DNA of 23,117 nucleotides from a virus. Each line of letters opens with the position of its first letter. The stretch's first letter is position 1. Where the stretch lies: IMG/VR virus record IMGVR_UViG_3300010316_000053, positions 1-23,117 of that record. The stretch is one strand, 5' to 3'. The translations under genes and the position numbers were made by a program. Shown here piece after piece: positions 1 through 6,774 of this stretch. The notes under the pieces were generated by a model. It was given only the letters and a program-made list of their open reading frames with translations, was not told where the DNA came from and did not search any database.

Positions 1-99
1 ATCTGCATCGTCGATCTGCATCGTCGATCTGCATCGTCGATCTGCATCGTCGATCTGCATCGTCGATCTGCATCGTCGATCTGCATCGTCGATCTGCAT
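1..99. repeat. 13-bp tandem array A (7 perfect copies plus a partial)
   Basis: The unit ATCTGCATCGTCG is repeated perfectly seven times (1-91) and followed by an 8-base partial copy (92-99). Each unit junction creates a GATC, and each unit holds ATCG-T-CGAT dyad symmetry across its end. The window begins exactly at a unit boundary, so the array may continue to the left or may be a contig edge. No spacers separate the copies. Iteron-like arrays next to packaging and HTH genes can be protein-binding sites (pac/cos recognition, operator or replication origin). Which of these applies cannot be told from sequence. Confidence 0.93.
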
Positions 100-203
100 A
101 ATCTGTGATCACGTTCTGCGATCCCGTTCTGTGATCACGTTCTGTGATCACGTTCTGTGATCACGTTCTGTGATCACGTTCTGTGATCACGTTCTGTGAT
201 CAC
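100..203. repeat. 13-bp tandem array B (8 copies with palindromic core)
   Basis: The unit GTTCTGTGATCAC occurs six times perfectly (126-203). Two diverged copies precede it (100-112 and 113-125, each 11 of 13 matches). Every perfect unit has the 8-bp palindrome GTGATCAC at its centre, so a dimeric DNA-binding protein could sit on each. Period and TCTG core match array A, and about 7 of 13 positions agree after rotation. The two arrays therefore probably share an origin or a binding protein, although the phase slips at the junction. The array stops abruptly at an A-rich stretch (204-218). Confidence 0.93.
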
Positions 204-326
204 AAAAAGCCCAAAAAAGATCCAGGCTGGGCCACCGTAGCCCCCTCTAAGTCCCCAGCACGATTCCCACCAAGAATTAACGACCCGCTAAAAATTTTCT
301 GGGGAGTTTCAGGCCCGACCGAATCA
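204..326. other. Non-coding spacer between repeats and first promoter
   Basis: No credible gene. The frame open from 183 starts inside the repeats and runs out of frame through the next gene. The stretch has an A-rich start (204-218) and an AT-rich patch (about 276-300, around CTAAAAATTTTCT) that could serve as an upstream element for the promoter at 327-354. I see no strong hairpin. Confidence 0.5.
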
Positions 327-354
327 TTGACACTCCCGCCCGCCCCGCCACAAT
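327..354 (+). promoter_or_regulatory. Putative sigma70-type promoter of the HTH/kinase operon
   Basis: A perfect -35 box TTGACA (327-332), a 16-bp spacer and a -10-like CACAAT (349-354, 4 of 6 matches) give a predicted start near 361. That is upstream of the ATG at 389 but downstream of the earlier in-frame ATG at 353, which supports 389 as the true start of the first gene. An AT-rich patch lies just upstream. Confidence 0.55.
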
Positions 355-388
355 GCACAACACCCCCGAATCACACAAGGCAGAACGT

Positions 389-916
389 ATGTGGCCCGAA
401 CCCTACGCGACCATCGCCCGCGAGCGAGAGAAAGGAACACCCGCCGCCGAGGTGGCGAAAATGCTCGGCATCCACACGACCACTCTGCTGAGCCGAGTGC
501 GTGAGTGGAACCTGAGCAACCCCGACAACCCGATCCCGCGCCAGTGCAAGGTCAACACCGCGCTTTATGTGCGGGCCGCTGAGATGAAAAAGCAGGGCTT
601 GCAGCGCGCCGAGGTCGCGCGCCAGCTCGGGGTGCCCGAGTACCAAGTGACGAATATGTGGTCACACGCCCGCGCGCGTGGCCTGCTACCGCGTCGCATA
701 CCGAACATAGAGAAGGGTGGCTTCACCGCCTACGAAGCGTACTGCCGCAAGGGCGCGGCACCGAGCATGGGGGCTTTCCGCGACATCCTCAACTCGTTCA
801 GCGCCAAAGAGATTGAACACATCGTCACGATCATCGACCCCCGCAACGACGTCACCTTCGCCCAGATGATCGCCCGCGTCCTGAAGGAGCATCTCCGTGA
901 CAACCCGAAAGGATGA
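389..916 (+). CDS. Double helix-turn-helix DNA-binding protein (small-terminase candidate)
   Basis: A 175-aa protein with two HTH-like segments. The first is about residues 19-40, around AAEVAKMLGIHTTTLLSRV. The second is about 72-95, around RAEVARQLGVPEYQVTNM. A charged helical C-terminus follows (about 128-172). The start at 389 is chosen because AAGG (377-380) sits 8 bases upstream and the promoter at 327-354 would begin transcription after the alternative ATG at 353. It is the first gene of a compact operon with the 70-aa HTH gene and the kinase. Position upstream of the large terminase, with tandem DNA repeats just before it, fits a small terminase or a local regulator. I cannot distinguish these, and I do not recognise a named family beyond HTH. 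Confidence 0.8.
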   Translation: MWPEPYATIAREREKGTPAAEVAKMLGIHTTTLLSRVREWNLSNPDNPIPRQCKVNTALYVRAAEMKKQGLQRAEVARQLGVPEYQVTNMWSHARARGLLPRRIPNIEKGGFTAYEAYCRKGAAPSMGAFRDILNSFSAKEIEHIVTIIDPRNDVTFAQMIARVLKEHLRDNPKG

Positions 917-1109
917 TGAAGATACGCTGGAGATGCTGCGGCTGCACTGCACGGAGGGCAAAAGCTACGCCGAGGTCGCCAAGATCACAGGTAAGGCCAG
1001 ACAAACTGTCGCCACACGCATCCAGCAGGTAAGACGCCAAGACCTACTCCACGACCCAGCCGAGGCAGCCGCCTACTGGAACAACCTATCGAAAGGAACC
1101 CCGACATGA
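897..1109 (+). CDS. Small HTH protein (70 aa)
   Basis: A 70-aa protein with one HTH-like segment at about residues 23-45 (SYAEVAKITGKARQTVATRI) and a basic helix after it. It starts with GTG at 897, supported by AGGAG (885-889) seven bases upstream inside the previous gene, which it overlaps by 20 bases. It ends in an ATGA overlap with the kinase start, implying translational coupling. The EVAK...G motif resembles both HTH segments of the preceding gene, so the three may be related. Role unknown: small terminase subunit or regulator are the main options. Confidence 0.8.
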   Translation: MTTRKDDEDTLEMLRLHCTEGKSYAEVAKITGKARQTVATRIQQVRRQDLLHDPAEAAAYWNNLSKGTPT

Positions 1110-1726
1110 CCCCACCAACGCTCCCTCACGTCGTCGCCTTCACCGGCAAAGCAGGCTCCGGCAAGACCACCGCCGCCAACTGGATTCTGCGCAACCACCC
1201 CAAAGCGATGAAGATGTCCTTCGCCCAACCGCTGAAAAAGATGCTCTACGAGCTGATCCGGCAGAGCATCCCGAAGGCGTGGCCGCACACGCCCATCGAA
1301 TACATCGACGGGGCGCTAAAGGAAGAGCCGATCCCGTTCCTGTCTAACCGCACCGGGCGCGAACTGATGCAGTCGCTGGGCACGGAATGGGGCCGCAACA
1401 CGGTCCAATCGGACTTCTGGGTCAACATCGCCCAAGGCAAGCTGGAGCGTCTGCTGGGAGATCGCCGCGTGGCCTCCGACACGCCACAGATCTTGGCGGT
1501 GTACGATGACATGCGGTTCCAGAACGAGGCCGACATGATCCGCTCGTATGGCGGCCTGATCGTCAATGTCCAGCGCCCGCTGACCAAGGTGACCTCGGAC
1601 ACGACCACGAACCATTCTTCCGAGCAACAAGAGATCGCGCCGGATCTGATCTTGCAGAACGATGGCACGGAAGAGGACTTCATCGCCAAGGTAGCAGAGT
1701 TGCTGCCTGTGCCACAGAAGGCTTGA
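1106..1726 (+). CDS. Deoxynucleoside monophosphate kinase-like protein
   Basis: A 206-aa P-loop kinase. The Walker A motif GKAGSGKT is at residues 14-21. The block RELMQSLGTEWGR (about 85-97) and the DDMRF motif (134-138) are typical of phage deoxynucleoside monophosphate kinases of the T4 gp1 kind. Such enzymes phosphorylate dNMPs to dNDPs, often including modified nucleotides, to feed phage DNA synthesis in the cytoplasm. The start ATG overlaps the previous stop by four bases, with AAAGGA (1092-1097) 8 bases upstream. It is the last gene before a terminator at 1774-1801. Placing a nucleotide kinase between HTH/packaging genes and the large terminase is slightly unusual. Assignment to the kinase family is firm; exact substrate is unknown. 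Confidence 0.85.
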   Translation: MTPPTLPHVVAFTGKAGSGKTTAANWILRNHPKAMKMSFAQPLKKMLYELIRQSIPKAWPHTPIEYIDGALKEEPIPFLSNRTGRELMQSLGTEWGRNTVQSDFWVNIAQGKLERLLGDRRVASDTPQILAVYDDMRFQNEADMIRSYGGLIVNVQRPLTKVTSDTTTNHSSEQQEIAPDLILQNDGTEEDFIAKVAELLPVPQKA

Positions 1727-1773
1727 CCTCACCGCGCGAATCAGACAGGTTATTCTCACTTCCCTGTTGTACT

Positions 1774-1801
1774 GGCCGGGCCTAGCGCTCGGTCTTTTTT
1801 T
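1774..1801 (+). terminator. Intrinsic terminator/attenuator before the large terminase
   Basis: An 8-bp stem, 1774-1781 (GGCCGGGC) with 1787-1794 (GCTCGGTC), includes two G-U pairs and has a 5-base loop. Seven T residues follow (1795-1801). It would end the kinase operon. Because the terminase ATG is only 16 bases beyond it, it could instead attenuate read-through into terL. Confidence 0.75.
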
Positions 1802-1817
1802 GTGCCATGTTCCGCAC

Positions 1818-3329
1818 ATGCAGCTCGACGAGAACCTGATCCAGAACGCCCCCGCCATGCTCTCCAAGCTGAGAGCCGAGGCCGCGCGGCGTTCGTTCAA
1901 GGAGTTCATCCATCAGGCTTGGGAGACCGTTGAACCGGGCCGCAAGCTGACCTGGGGCTGGGCATTGGACGCGATGGCGGACCATCTGCAAGCCGTGGCC
2001 GAAGGCGACATCAAAAAACTGGCGATCTTTGTTCCGCCGGGTTTCGGGAAGAGCCGATTGACCCGAGTTTTCTACCCGTGCTGGGTCTGGACGCGCGAGC
2101 CGCACCACAAGTTCCTCAGCGCATCGTATGGTATCGACCTGACCATCCGCGACACGCTAGATGCGCGCCGGATCATACTGTCGGATTGGTACACTGAGAC
2201 GTTCGACCTCAAGATCTCGGAGGATGACGGCGGACGCTCCGGCTTCTCGCTGAACACACTCGGCACCATCAAAGCCATCACGGTTGGCGGTAAGACAACA
2301 GGTTTTCGCGGCGATTCCGTGTTGTTCGACGACATCATCGGTGTTCAGGACGCCAACAGTCCGTCCAGACGCGCCGAAGCGATTGAATGGTTCCGCGAGT
2401 CGGCTCAGAACCGCGTCAACGACCTGAATATGTCCGCCCGCGTTCTCATCATGCAGCGTATCCACGAGGACGACCCTGGCGCGCTGGCGATGAAGATGGG
2501 CTACGAGCCGCTCATCATTCCGATGGAGTGGGACGAGAGCCTCCGGCGCACGACATCTATCGGCTGGACAGACCCACGCAAGGAAGAAGGCGAAATGGCC
2601 TTTCCCGAGCGGTTCCCGTCAGAGGCCATCGAGGAGTTCAAGGACGCCGAGACGGGCATTGGCTCCTACGCATACTCCGCGCAGTACCAGCAGCAGCCTG
2701 TGCCGCGCAAAGGCGCGTTCTTCGCCACTGAGAACATTGACGTGATCGACGAACTGCCTGACGACGAGTTCACCGTCGTCCGCGCATGGGACTTGGCCGC
2801 CAGTGCGGGCACAGGCGCATACACGGCAGGCGTCAAGCTGCTTTGGGGCAAGAAGACCAAGCGGTTCTACTTCGCGGATGTCAGCCGAGGCCAGTGGGGC
2901 GCAGGACAAGCCCGCGACGAGATGTCGAGCACCGCCGAGGATGACGGCACCTCGACACGCATTGTCATCCCGCAAGACCCCGGACAGGCCGGTAAGGCGC
3001 AGGCAGACGACATCGTGGCGCAGCTTTTGGGCTTCGACGTGCGCGTAGAGCGCCAGTCAGGCGACAAGGAGACGCGCGCCAACCCTCTGTCGGCCCAGAT
3101 TGACCGGGGCCACGTCGCCGTACTCAAGCGCCCGTGGACACAGGCGTTCCTCGACGAGCTGCGCATGTTCCCCAAGGGTAAATGGAAAGATCAGGTGGAC
3201 GCCGCCTCGTCCGCCTTCAACATGCTCTCGTCGATGGTGCGGACAAAAAAACGCACCCTGAACCTCGTCGTGGGCGGCGAGCGGCAAGAGAACTGGGCCG
3301 GAACGGGCGGCAAGGTCGCAAATCTGTAG
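1818..3329 (+). CDS. terL: Terminase large subunit
   Basis: A 503-aa packaging motor: an N-terminal ATPase pumps DNA into the prohead, and a C-terminal RNase H-like nuclease cuts it. Visible motifs are Walker A VPPGFGKS (72-79), Walker B VLFDDIIG (168-175), and nuclease acidic residues in RAWDLA (D325), IPQDPGQAGK (D387) and KDQVDAASSA (D458/D461). Length is normal for the family. I start at ATG 1818. The frame is open back to a TTG at 1767, but that would translate through the terminator hairpin at 1774-1801. No clear Shine-Dalgarno precedes 1818, so initiation may be weak or leader-dependent. The stop is followed by a 108-base gap with the portal promoter. Confidence 0.95.
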   Translation: MQLDENLIQNAPAMLSKLRAEAARRSFKEFIHQAWETVEPGRKLTWGWALDAMADHLQAVAEGDIKKLAIFVPPGFGKSRLTRVFYPCWVWTREPHHKFLSASYGIDLTIRDTLDARRIILSDWYTETFDLKISEDDGGRSGFSLNTLGTIKAITVGGKTTGFRGDSVLFDDIIGVQDANSPSRRAEAIEWFRESAQNRVNDLNMSARVLIMQRIHEDDPGALAMKMGYEPLIIPMEWDESLRRTTSIGWTDPRKEEGEMAFPERFPSEAIEEFKDAETGIGSYAYSAQYQQQPVPRKGAFFATENIDVIDELPDDEFTVVRAWDLAASAGTGAYTAGVKLLWGKKTKRFYFADVSRGQWGAGQARDEMSSTAEDDGTSTRIVIPQDPGQAGKAQADDIVAQLLGFDVRVERQSGDKETRANPLSAQIDRGHVAVLKRPWTQAFLDELRMFPKGKWKDQVDAASSAFNMLSSMVRTKKRTLNLVVGGERQENWAGTGGKVANL

Positions 3330-3375
3330 CGCCGCGCTAATCCGACACCTTGACAACCGCCCGACTGATTCGCGC

Positions 3376-3389
3376 CGGTTGGCAAACCG
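3376..3389. promoter_or_regulatory. Operator-like dyad over the portal -35 box
   Basis: The perfect inverted repeat CGGTT-N4-AACCG covers the -35 hexamer (3379-3384). A similar dyad, CGTTG-N3-CAACG (9026-9038), covers the -35 box of the promoter at 9028-9056. The shared placement suggests a regulator site, but arms of 5 bp can arise by chance. Confidence 0.4.
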
Positions 3390-3407
3390 CTACATCTGCC
3401 GTATAGT
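3379..3407 (+). promoter_or_regulatory. Promoter of the portal-capsid operon
   Basis: TTGGCA (3379-3384), a 17-bp spacer and TATAGT (3402-3407) each match the sigma70 consensus at 5 of 6 positions. The predicted start is near 3414, about 24 bases before the portal ATG. An additional TTGACA (3350-3355), 29 bases upstream, begins a near-copy of the same -35 element. This is the best promoter in the window and probably drives portal to capsid. Confidence 0.72.
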
Positions 3408-3437
3408 CGCCCACAAATCCGCGTGGAGACGACCTCA

Positions 3438-4778
3438 ATGAGCGACAACGAAATCAAAAAGTTTGGCCGATACTCGGAACTCGGCGTCGCCTCGGACACC
3501 GATCCGCGCTATGGCCTGCGCCAAGACGAGTTCGTCAACGACCTGCGCGGTCAGCGCGGCATCAAGCGCCTGCGTGAGATGGCGTCCAACGACGCGATCA
3601 TCGGCGCGATCCTGTCTGCGATGGACTTGATGATCCGTTCCACGCCCGTGCGGATCGAGGGCGGTACGGAAGAAGCCCGCGACCTGATCGAGTACAGCCT
3701 GCACAACATGCAGGGCGCGACATTCGAGATGTTCATCAGCGACGCGCTCTCCTTCCTGCCCTACGGCTTCAGCCTGTTCGAGATCGTGGCCCGCCCGCCC
3801 TCGCAGCACCCGAAAGGCTGGGTAACGTTGAAAAAGCTGGCCCCGCGAGCGCAATGGACGGTCGAACGCTTTGAGTCCAACATCAACGGCGACATTCTGG
3901 GTGTTTACCAGACCGCTACGACACGCTCGGCCTATATCCCGATCAGTAAACTGTTGCACTTCCGCACGGCGTCCAAGCAGTCCGATCCGGCAGGGACATC
4001 TGTGCTCCGCTCGGCGTACTCGTCGTGGTACTTTATGCGGCGTATCCAAGAGATCGAAGCCATCGCCATCGAACGCGAGCTGAACGGTCTGCCCTTAGTC
4101 CGCGTGCCGTCTGAATACTTGGACCCCGACGCCGACGCCACGAAAAAAGCCTTCGTCAACAAGATCAGCCAGATCGCCCGCGACGTGAAACGCAACGAGA
4201 TGGGTCACATCGTTCTGCCCTCGGACGTTTATGAACACGCGGACGGAAAACTGACCGAGATCCGGCTTGTCGAGTTTGAACTTATCGCCTCGCAAGGCAA
4301 GCGAGACATCGACACCAACATCGTGATTCAACGCTACGCGCAGGACATGGCCCGCTCGGCCCTCGCAGACTTCGTGCTCCTTGGCTCCAACGACCGTGGC
4401 TCTTTCGCCCTGTCCAAGTCCAAGTCCGACCTGTTCCTGAAAGCCCTTGAGGGCTACGTCAGCGCGATCACCAGCGTCCTGAACCGCCAGCTTGTGCCGA
4501 AACTGCTCGGCTGGAACGGCATGGCGGCAGACGACATGCCGGAGATCAAGTTTGGCCGCATCGCGCCCATCGACCTCGATCAGCTCGGCTTCTACATCCA
4601 GTCGCTCACAGGCGCGGGCATCGACCTGACCGACGACGACACTCGCGACTTCATCCGCAACGCGGCGGGCTTACCGCCTGCCGTCACCGTACCGGGCGAA
4701 CGATTGAACGGCAAACCTGACCGCGAGCAGCAGGTTCTGCCCAACGCAACGCCGCCCGCACCGGAGCAGGCTGAGTAA
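3438..4778 (+). CDS. Portal protein (DUF935 / Mu gp29-like)
   Basis: A 446-aa portal protein that forms the ring at the unique capsid vertex through which DNA enters and leaves and where the tail attaches. The sequence has the pattern of the DUF935/Mu gp29 portal family: an N-terminal helical region (LREMASNDAIIGAILSAMD), a conserved FLPYGFSLFEIV segment near residue 105, and a long-helix region with RYAQDMARSALADFVLLG. A disordered, Pro/Glu-rich tail follows. The start at ATG 3438 is set by GGAGAC (3425-3430) seven bases upstream; a GTG at 3423 in the same frame overlaps that site and is rejected. The stop overlaps the next start by one base (TAATG). Confidence 0.92.
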   Translation: MSDNEIKKFGRYSELGVASDTDPRYGLRQDEFVNDLRGQRGIKRLREMASNDAIIGAILSAMDLMIRSTPVRIEGGTEEARDLIEYSLHNMQGATFEMFISDALSFLPYGFSLFEIVARPPSQHPKGWVTLKKLAPRAQWTVERFESNINGDILGVYQTATTRSAYIPISKLLHFRTASKQSDPAGTSVLRSAYSSWYFMRRIQEIEAIAIERELNGLPLVRVPSEYLDPDADATKKAFVNKISQIARDVKRNEMGHIVLPSDVYEHADGKLTEIRLVEFELIASQGKRDIDTNIVIQRYAQDMARSALADFVLLGSNDRGSFALSKSKSDLFLKALEGYVSAITSVLNRQLVPKLLGWNGMAADDMPEIKFGRIAPIDLDQLGFYIQSLTGAGIDLTDDDTRDFIRNAAGLPPAVTVPGERLNGKPDREQQVLPNATPPAPEQAE

Positions 4779-5530
4779 TGGTTCAGGGCACACAAAGCTG
4801 GCACGAGCGCCTGTGGCGCACCAACAATCTCGCGGACATCGCGCGAGGTGAGGTGCCGGGTGCCAAGCCGTTCTCGGCGTTTGGCGAAAACGTCACTTCA
4901 GGGTCCGTTACCGACCAAGTGCTGTGGGAAACAGGGATGCCCACCACGCTGACCGTGCCGGACTCCATCCAACTGTCTTTCGTGTCGAGCGCCGCTGATA
5001 CCCGCCGACTGAAACTGGTCTATCTGGACGGCGATCTGGTCGAGCGCACGGAGACAGTCACGCTCACAGGCACCACGCCTGTCCTGACCACGGCCACGGA
5101 CATCCGTTTCGTCAACGGTCTATACAGCCTCGACAACGCAGCGGCCGCGAATGTGACGGCCACGAGCGGCGGCGTGACCTACGCACGGCTAAATTCGGGC
5201 GGTGTGCAGTTTGACCAAGCGATGTACCGCGTCCCCGCAGGCCGCCGCCTTATGGTCAATTCGCTCTACGCAGGCACGGCGTCCGAGTCGCAGGGCAGTT
5301 CCGGTGCCCGCGTCGTCATCAAGGCCGAGGTATCTTTCTTCAACGGCGACAGCTTTGGGGAGCAGGGCATCCTGCATCCCGTTGGCGGCATCGCCATGCA
5401 AGACAACGCCGTGACCCTGCCCTTTGGCCCGTTCCCGATCCCTGCGGGCGAGATCGTGGCCATGACTTTCAGTTGCAGTAAAGCCGCCGACGTGGTGGGC
5501 GGCTTCTTTGGATGGACGGAGACCGCCTGA
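4778..5530 (+). CDS. Hypothetical protein between portal and protease
   Basis: A 250-aa protein that I do not recognise. It is rich in Thr, Ser, Val and Gly with many alternating hydrophobic stretches, so it is probably largely beta-sheet. The ending FPIPAGEIVAMTFSCSKAAD and a preceding PVGGIAMQDNAVTLPFGP block look like a beta-sandwich virion protein. There is no signal peptide or membrane segment. It is coupled to the portal stop (TAATG) and to the protease start (TGATG), so it is made with the prohead proteins. In many Mu-like gene orders a minor head protein occupies this slot, but this one does not look like the usual Mu F-like protein. A capsid fibre or minor head role is inference. Confidence 0.85.
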   Translation: MVQGTQSWHERLWRTNNLADIARGEVPGAKPFSAFGENVTSGSVTDQVLWETGMPTTLTVPDSIQLSFVSSAADTRRLKLVYLDGDLVERTETVTLTGTTPVLTTATDIRFVNGLYSLDNAAAANVTATSGGVTYARLNSGGVQFDQAMYRVPAGRRLMVNSLYAGTASESQGSSGARVVIKAEVSFFNGDSFGEQGILHPVGGIAMQDNAVTLPFGPFPIPAGEIVAMTFSCSKAADVVGGFFGWTETA

Positions 5531-6774
5531 TGCCCTACGACACACTCCCCAAGCGTTTACGCGACCTGATCCCGTCCAAGGACGGCCAAGAGATGTTCCG
5601 GCAGGTCGTCAACAGCCAACTGGCGGCCAATAAGACCGAGGCCGTGGCGATGGCGTCCGCATGGGCCGCGCTGGAACGCGCGGGCTACGACAAAGGCGAA
5701 GACGGCAAATGGGTGAAGAAGACCATGCCAACCCTGAGCCAAGTCCACGTTCCCGGCGCGGAATGGGACGACAAGAAGCGCAAGAAGAAGCCGAAGGTCG
5801 AAAAGGCCGAGTACCAAGGTCGCACTGTCTCACTGGACAAGCCGTTTCGGATGCCAAAGGGTTCGAGCAAAAAGTTCGGCGTCTATGTGAAAGACGGCGA
5901 CCGCGTGAAGCGTGTGACGTTTGGCGATCCGGACATGGAAATCCGCCGCGATGACGCGCGGGCCCGCGCCAACTTCCGTTCGCGTCACTCCTGCGACACG
6001 GCCACGGACAAGACGAGCGCCCGGTATTGGTCGTGCAGAATGTGGACCGCAAAGACGCCCGTGAGTGACCTCGCCAAACGCTACCTGAACGACGACAGCT
6101 TCACCACCCGCGATGAAGCCGCAGCACGCAGCTACGACCTCGGGATGGAGGGCGAAGTGCATGTCCACCAGACCGCTGACGGCCAAGCCGTCTACATGCC
6201 GGGAGAGAGCCACGAGGACTATCTCGAAGCGATGGCGAGCGCGGCTGGACTCCTTGAACCCGAAGAGATCGAGGAGGAAGAATACGAGGACGACGAGGAC
6301 GAATCAGGAACAGGATTGCTTGAACGCGCCATTTCCGCCATACTAGAGGCCGTGACCGACATGGAAAAGGCCGACATGACCGAGAACGTGACCAAGACCG
6401 CCGACATCCTGAAGGTGGACACCGAGCGCCGCATTGTGTGGGGCTGGGCGTCTGTCTGCACCATGAAAGGCGAGACCGTCACCGATCTACAGGGCGACCG
6501 CATCGCGCCCGCGCAGATGGAAAAGATGGCAGACCGCTTCATGCGCAGCGCCCGCGCCGCCAAAGCGATGCACTACGGCGACGACGTGGGCGAGGTTATC
6601 CACTCCTTCCCGATGACCAAAGAACTTGCAGACGCCTTCGGCATCCAAAGCGAGCGTGAAGGTTGGATCACCGGCACCTACGTCAAGAGCGACGAGGAGT
6701 GGGCCAAGGTGCGCCGAGGTGAATACAAAGGGCTGTCAATCGGCGGCCGCGCACGTCGCAAGGAGGCAGAGTGA
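5530..6774 (+). CDS. Prohead protease, ChaB-DUF6321-XkdF-type fusion (N-terminal part of protease fold)
   Basis: A 414-aa, three-part protein. Residues about 1-55 are ChaB-like (LPKRLRDLIPSKDGQEMF, then AWAALERAGY). Residues about 94-172 match the phage domain usually called DUF6321/DUF5872: KKFGVYVKDGDRVKRVTFGD, RSRHSC (H153, C155) and ARYWSCRMW (C169). An acidic linker (about 243-260, many E/D) leads to an XkdF-like prohead protease (about 291-414), with candidate catalytic H348 (MHYG) and S403 (GLSIGG). The start at 5530 has GGAGAC (5518-5523) six bases upstream and overlaps the previous stop (TGATG). It ends soon after SIGG, before the SLVD.PAN strand normally in the same chain. That strand opens the next gene. 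It would cleave scaffold and capsid proteins during maturation. Confidence 0.85.
   Translation: MPYDTLPKRLRDLIPSKDGQEMFRQVVNSQLAANKTEAVAMASAWAALERAGYDKGEDGKWVKKTMPTLSQVHVPGAEWDDKKRKKKPKVEKAEYQGRTVSLDKPFRMPKGSSKKFGVYVKDGDRVKRVTFGDPDMEIRRDDARARANFRSRHSCDTATDKTSARYWSCRMWTAKTPVSDLAKRYLNDDSFTTRDEAAARSYDLGMEGEVHVHQTADGQAVYMPGESHEDYLEAMASAAGLLEPEEIEEEEYEDDEDESGTGLLERAISAILEAVTDMEKADMTENVTKTADILKVDTERRIVWGWASVCTMKGETVTDLQGDRIAPAQMEKMADRFMRSARAAKAMHYGDDVGEVIHSFPMTKELADAFGIQSEREGWITGTYVKSDEEWAKVRRGEYKGLSIGGRARRKEAE

Noticed and set aside
1-203. CRISPR array
   Set aside because: Units are directly adjacent with no spacers, and only 13 bp long.
353-388. Earlier ATG for the first HTH gene
   Set aside because: No Shine-Dalgarno, and the predicted transcription start (about 361) lies after it. 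ATG 389 has AAGG eight bases upstream.
183-491. Open frame starting within the repeats
   Set aside because: Pro/Thr-rich low-complexity product, overlaps the HTH gene in another frame, with no ribosome site.
1767-1817. TTG start extending the terminase by 17 residues
   Set aside because: The extension encodes a non-conserved hydrophobic stretch across the terminator hairpin and T-tract.
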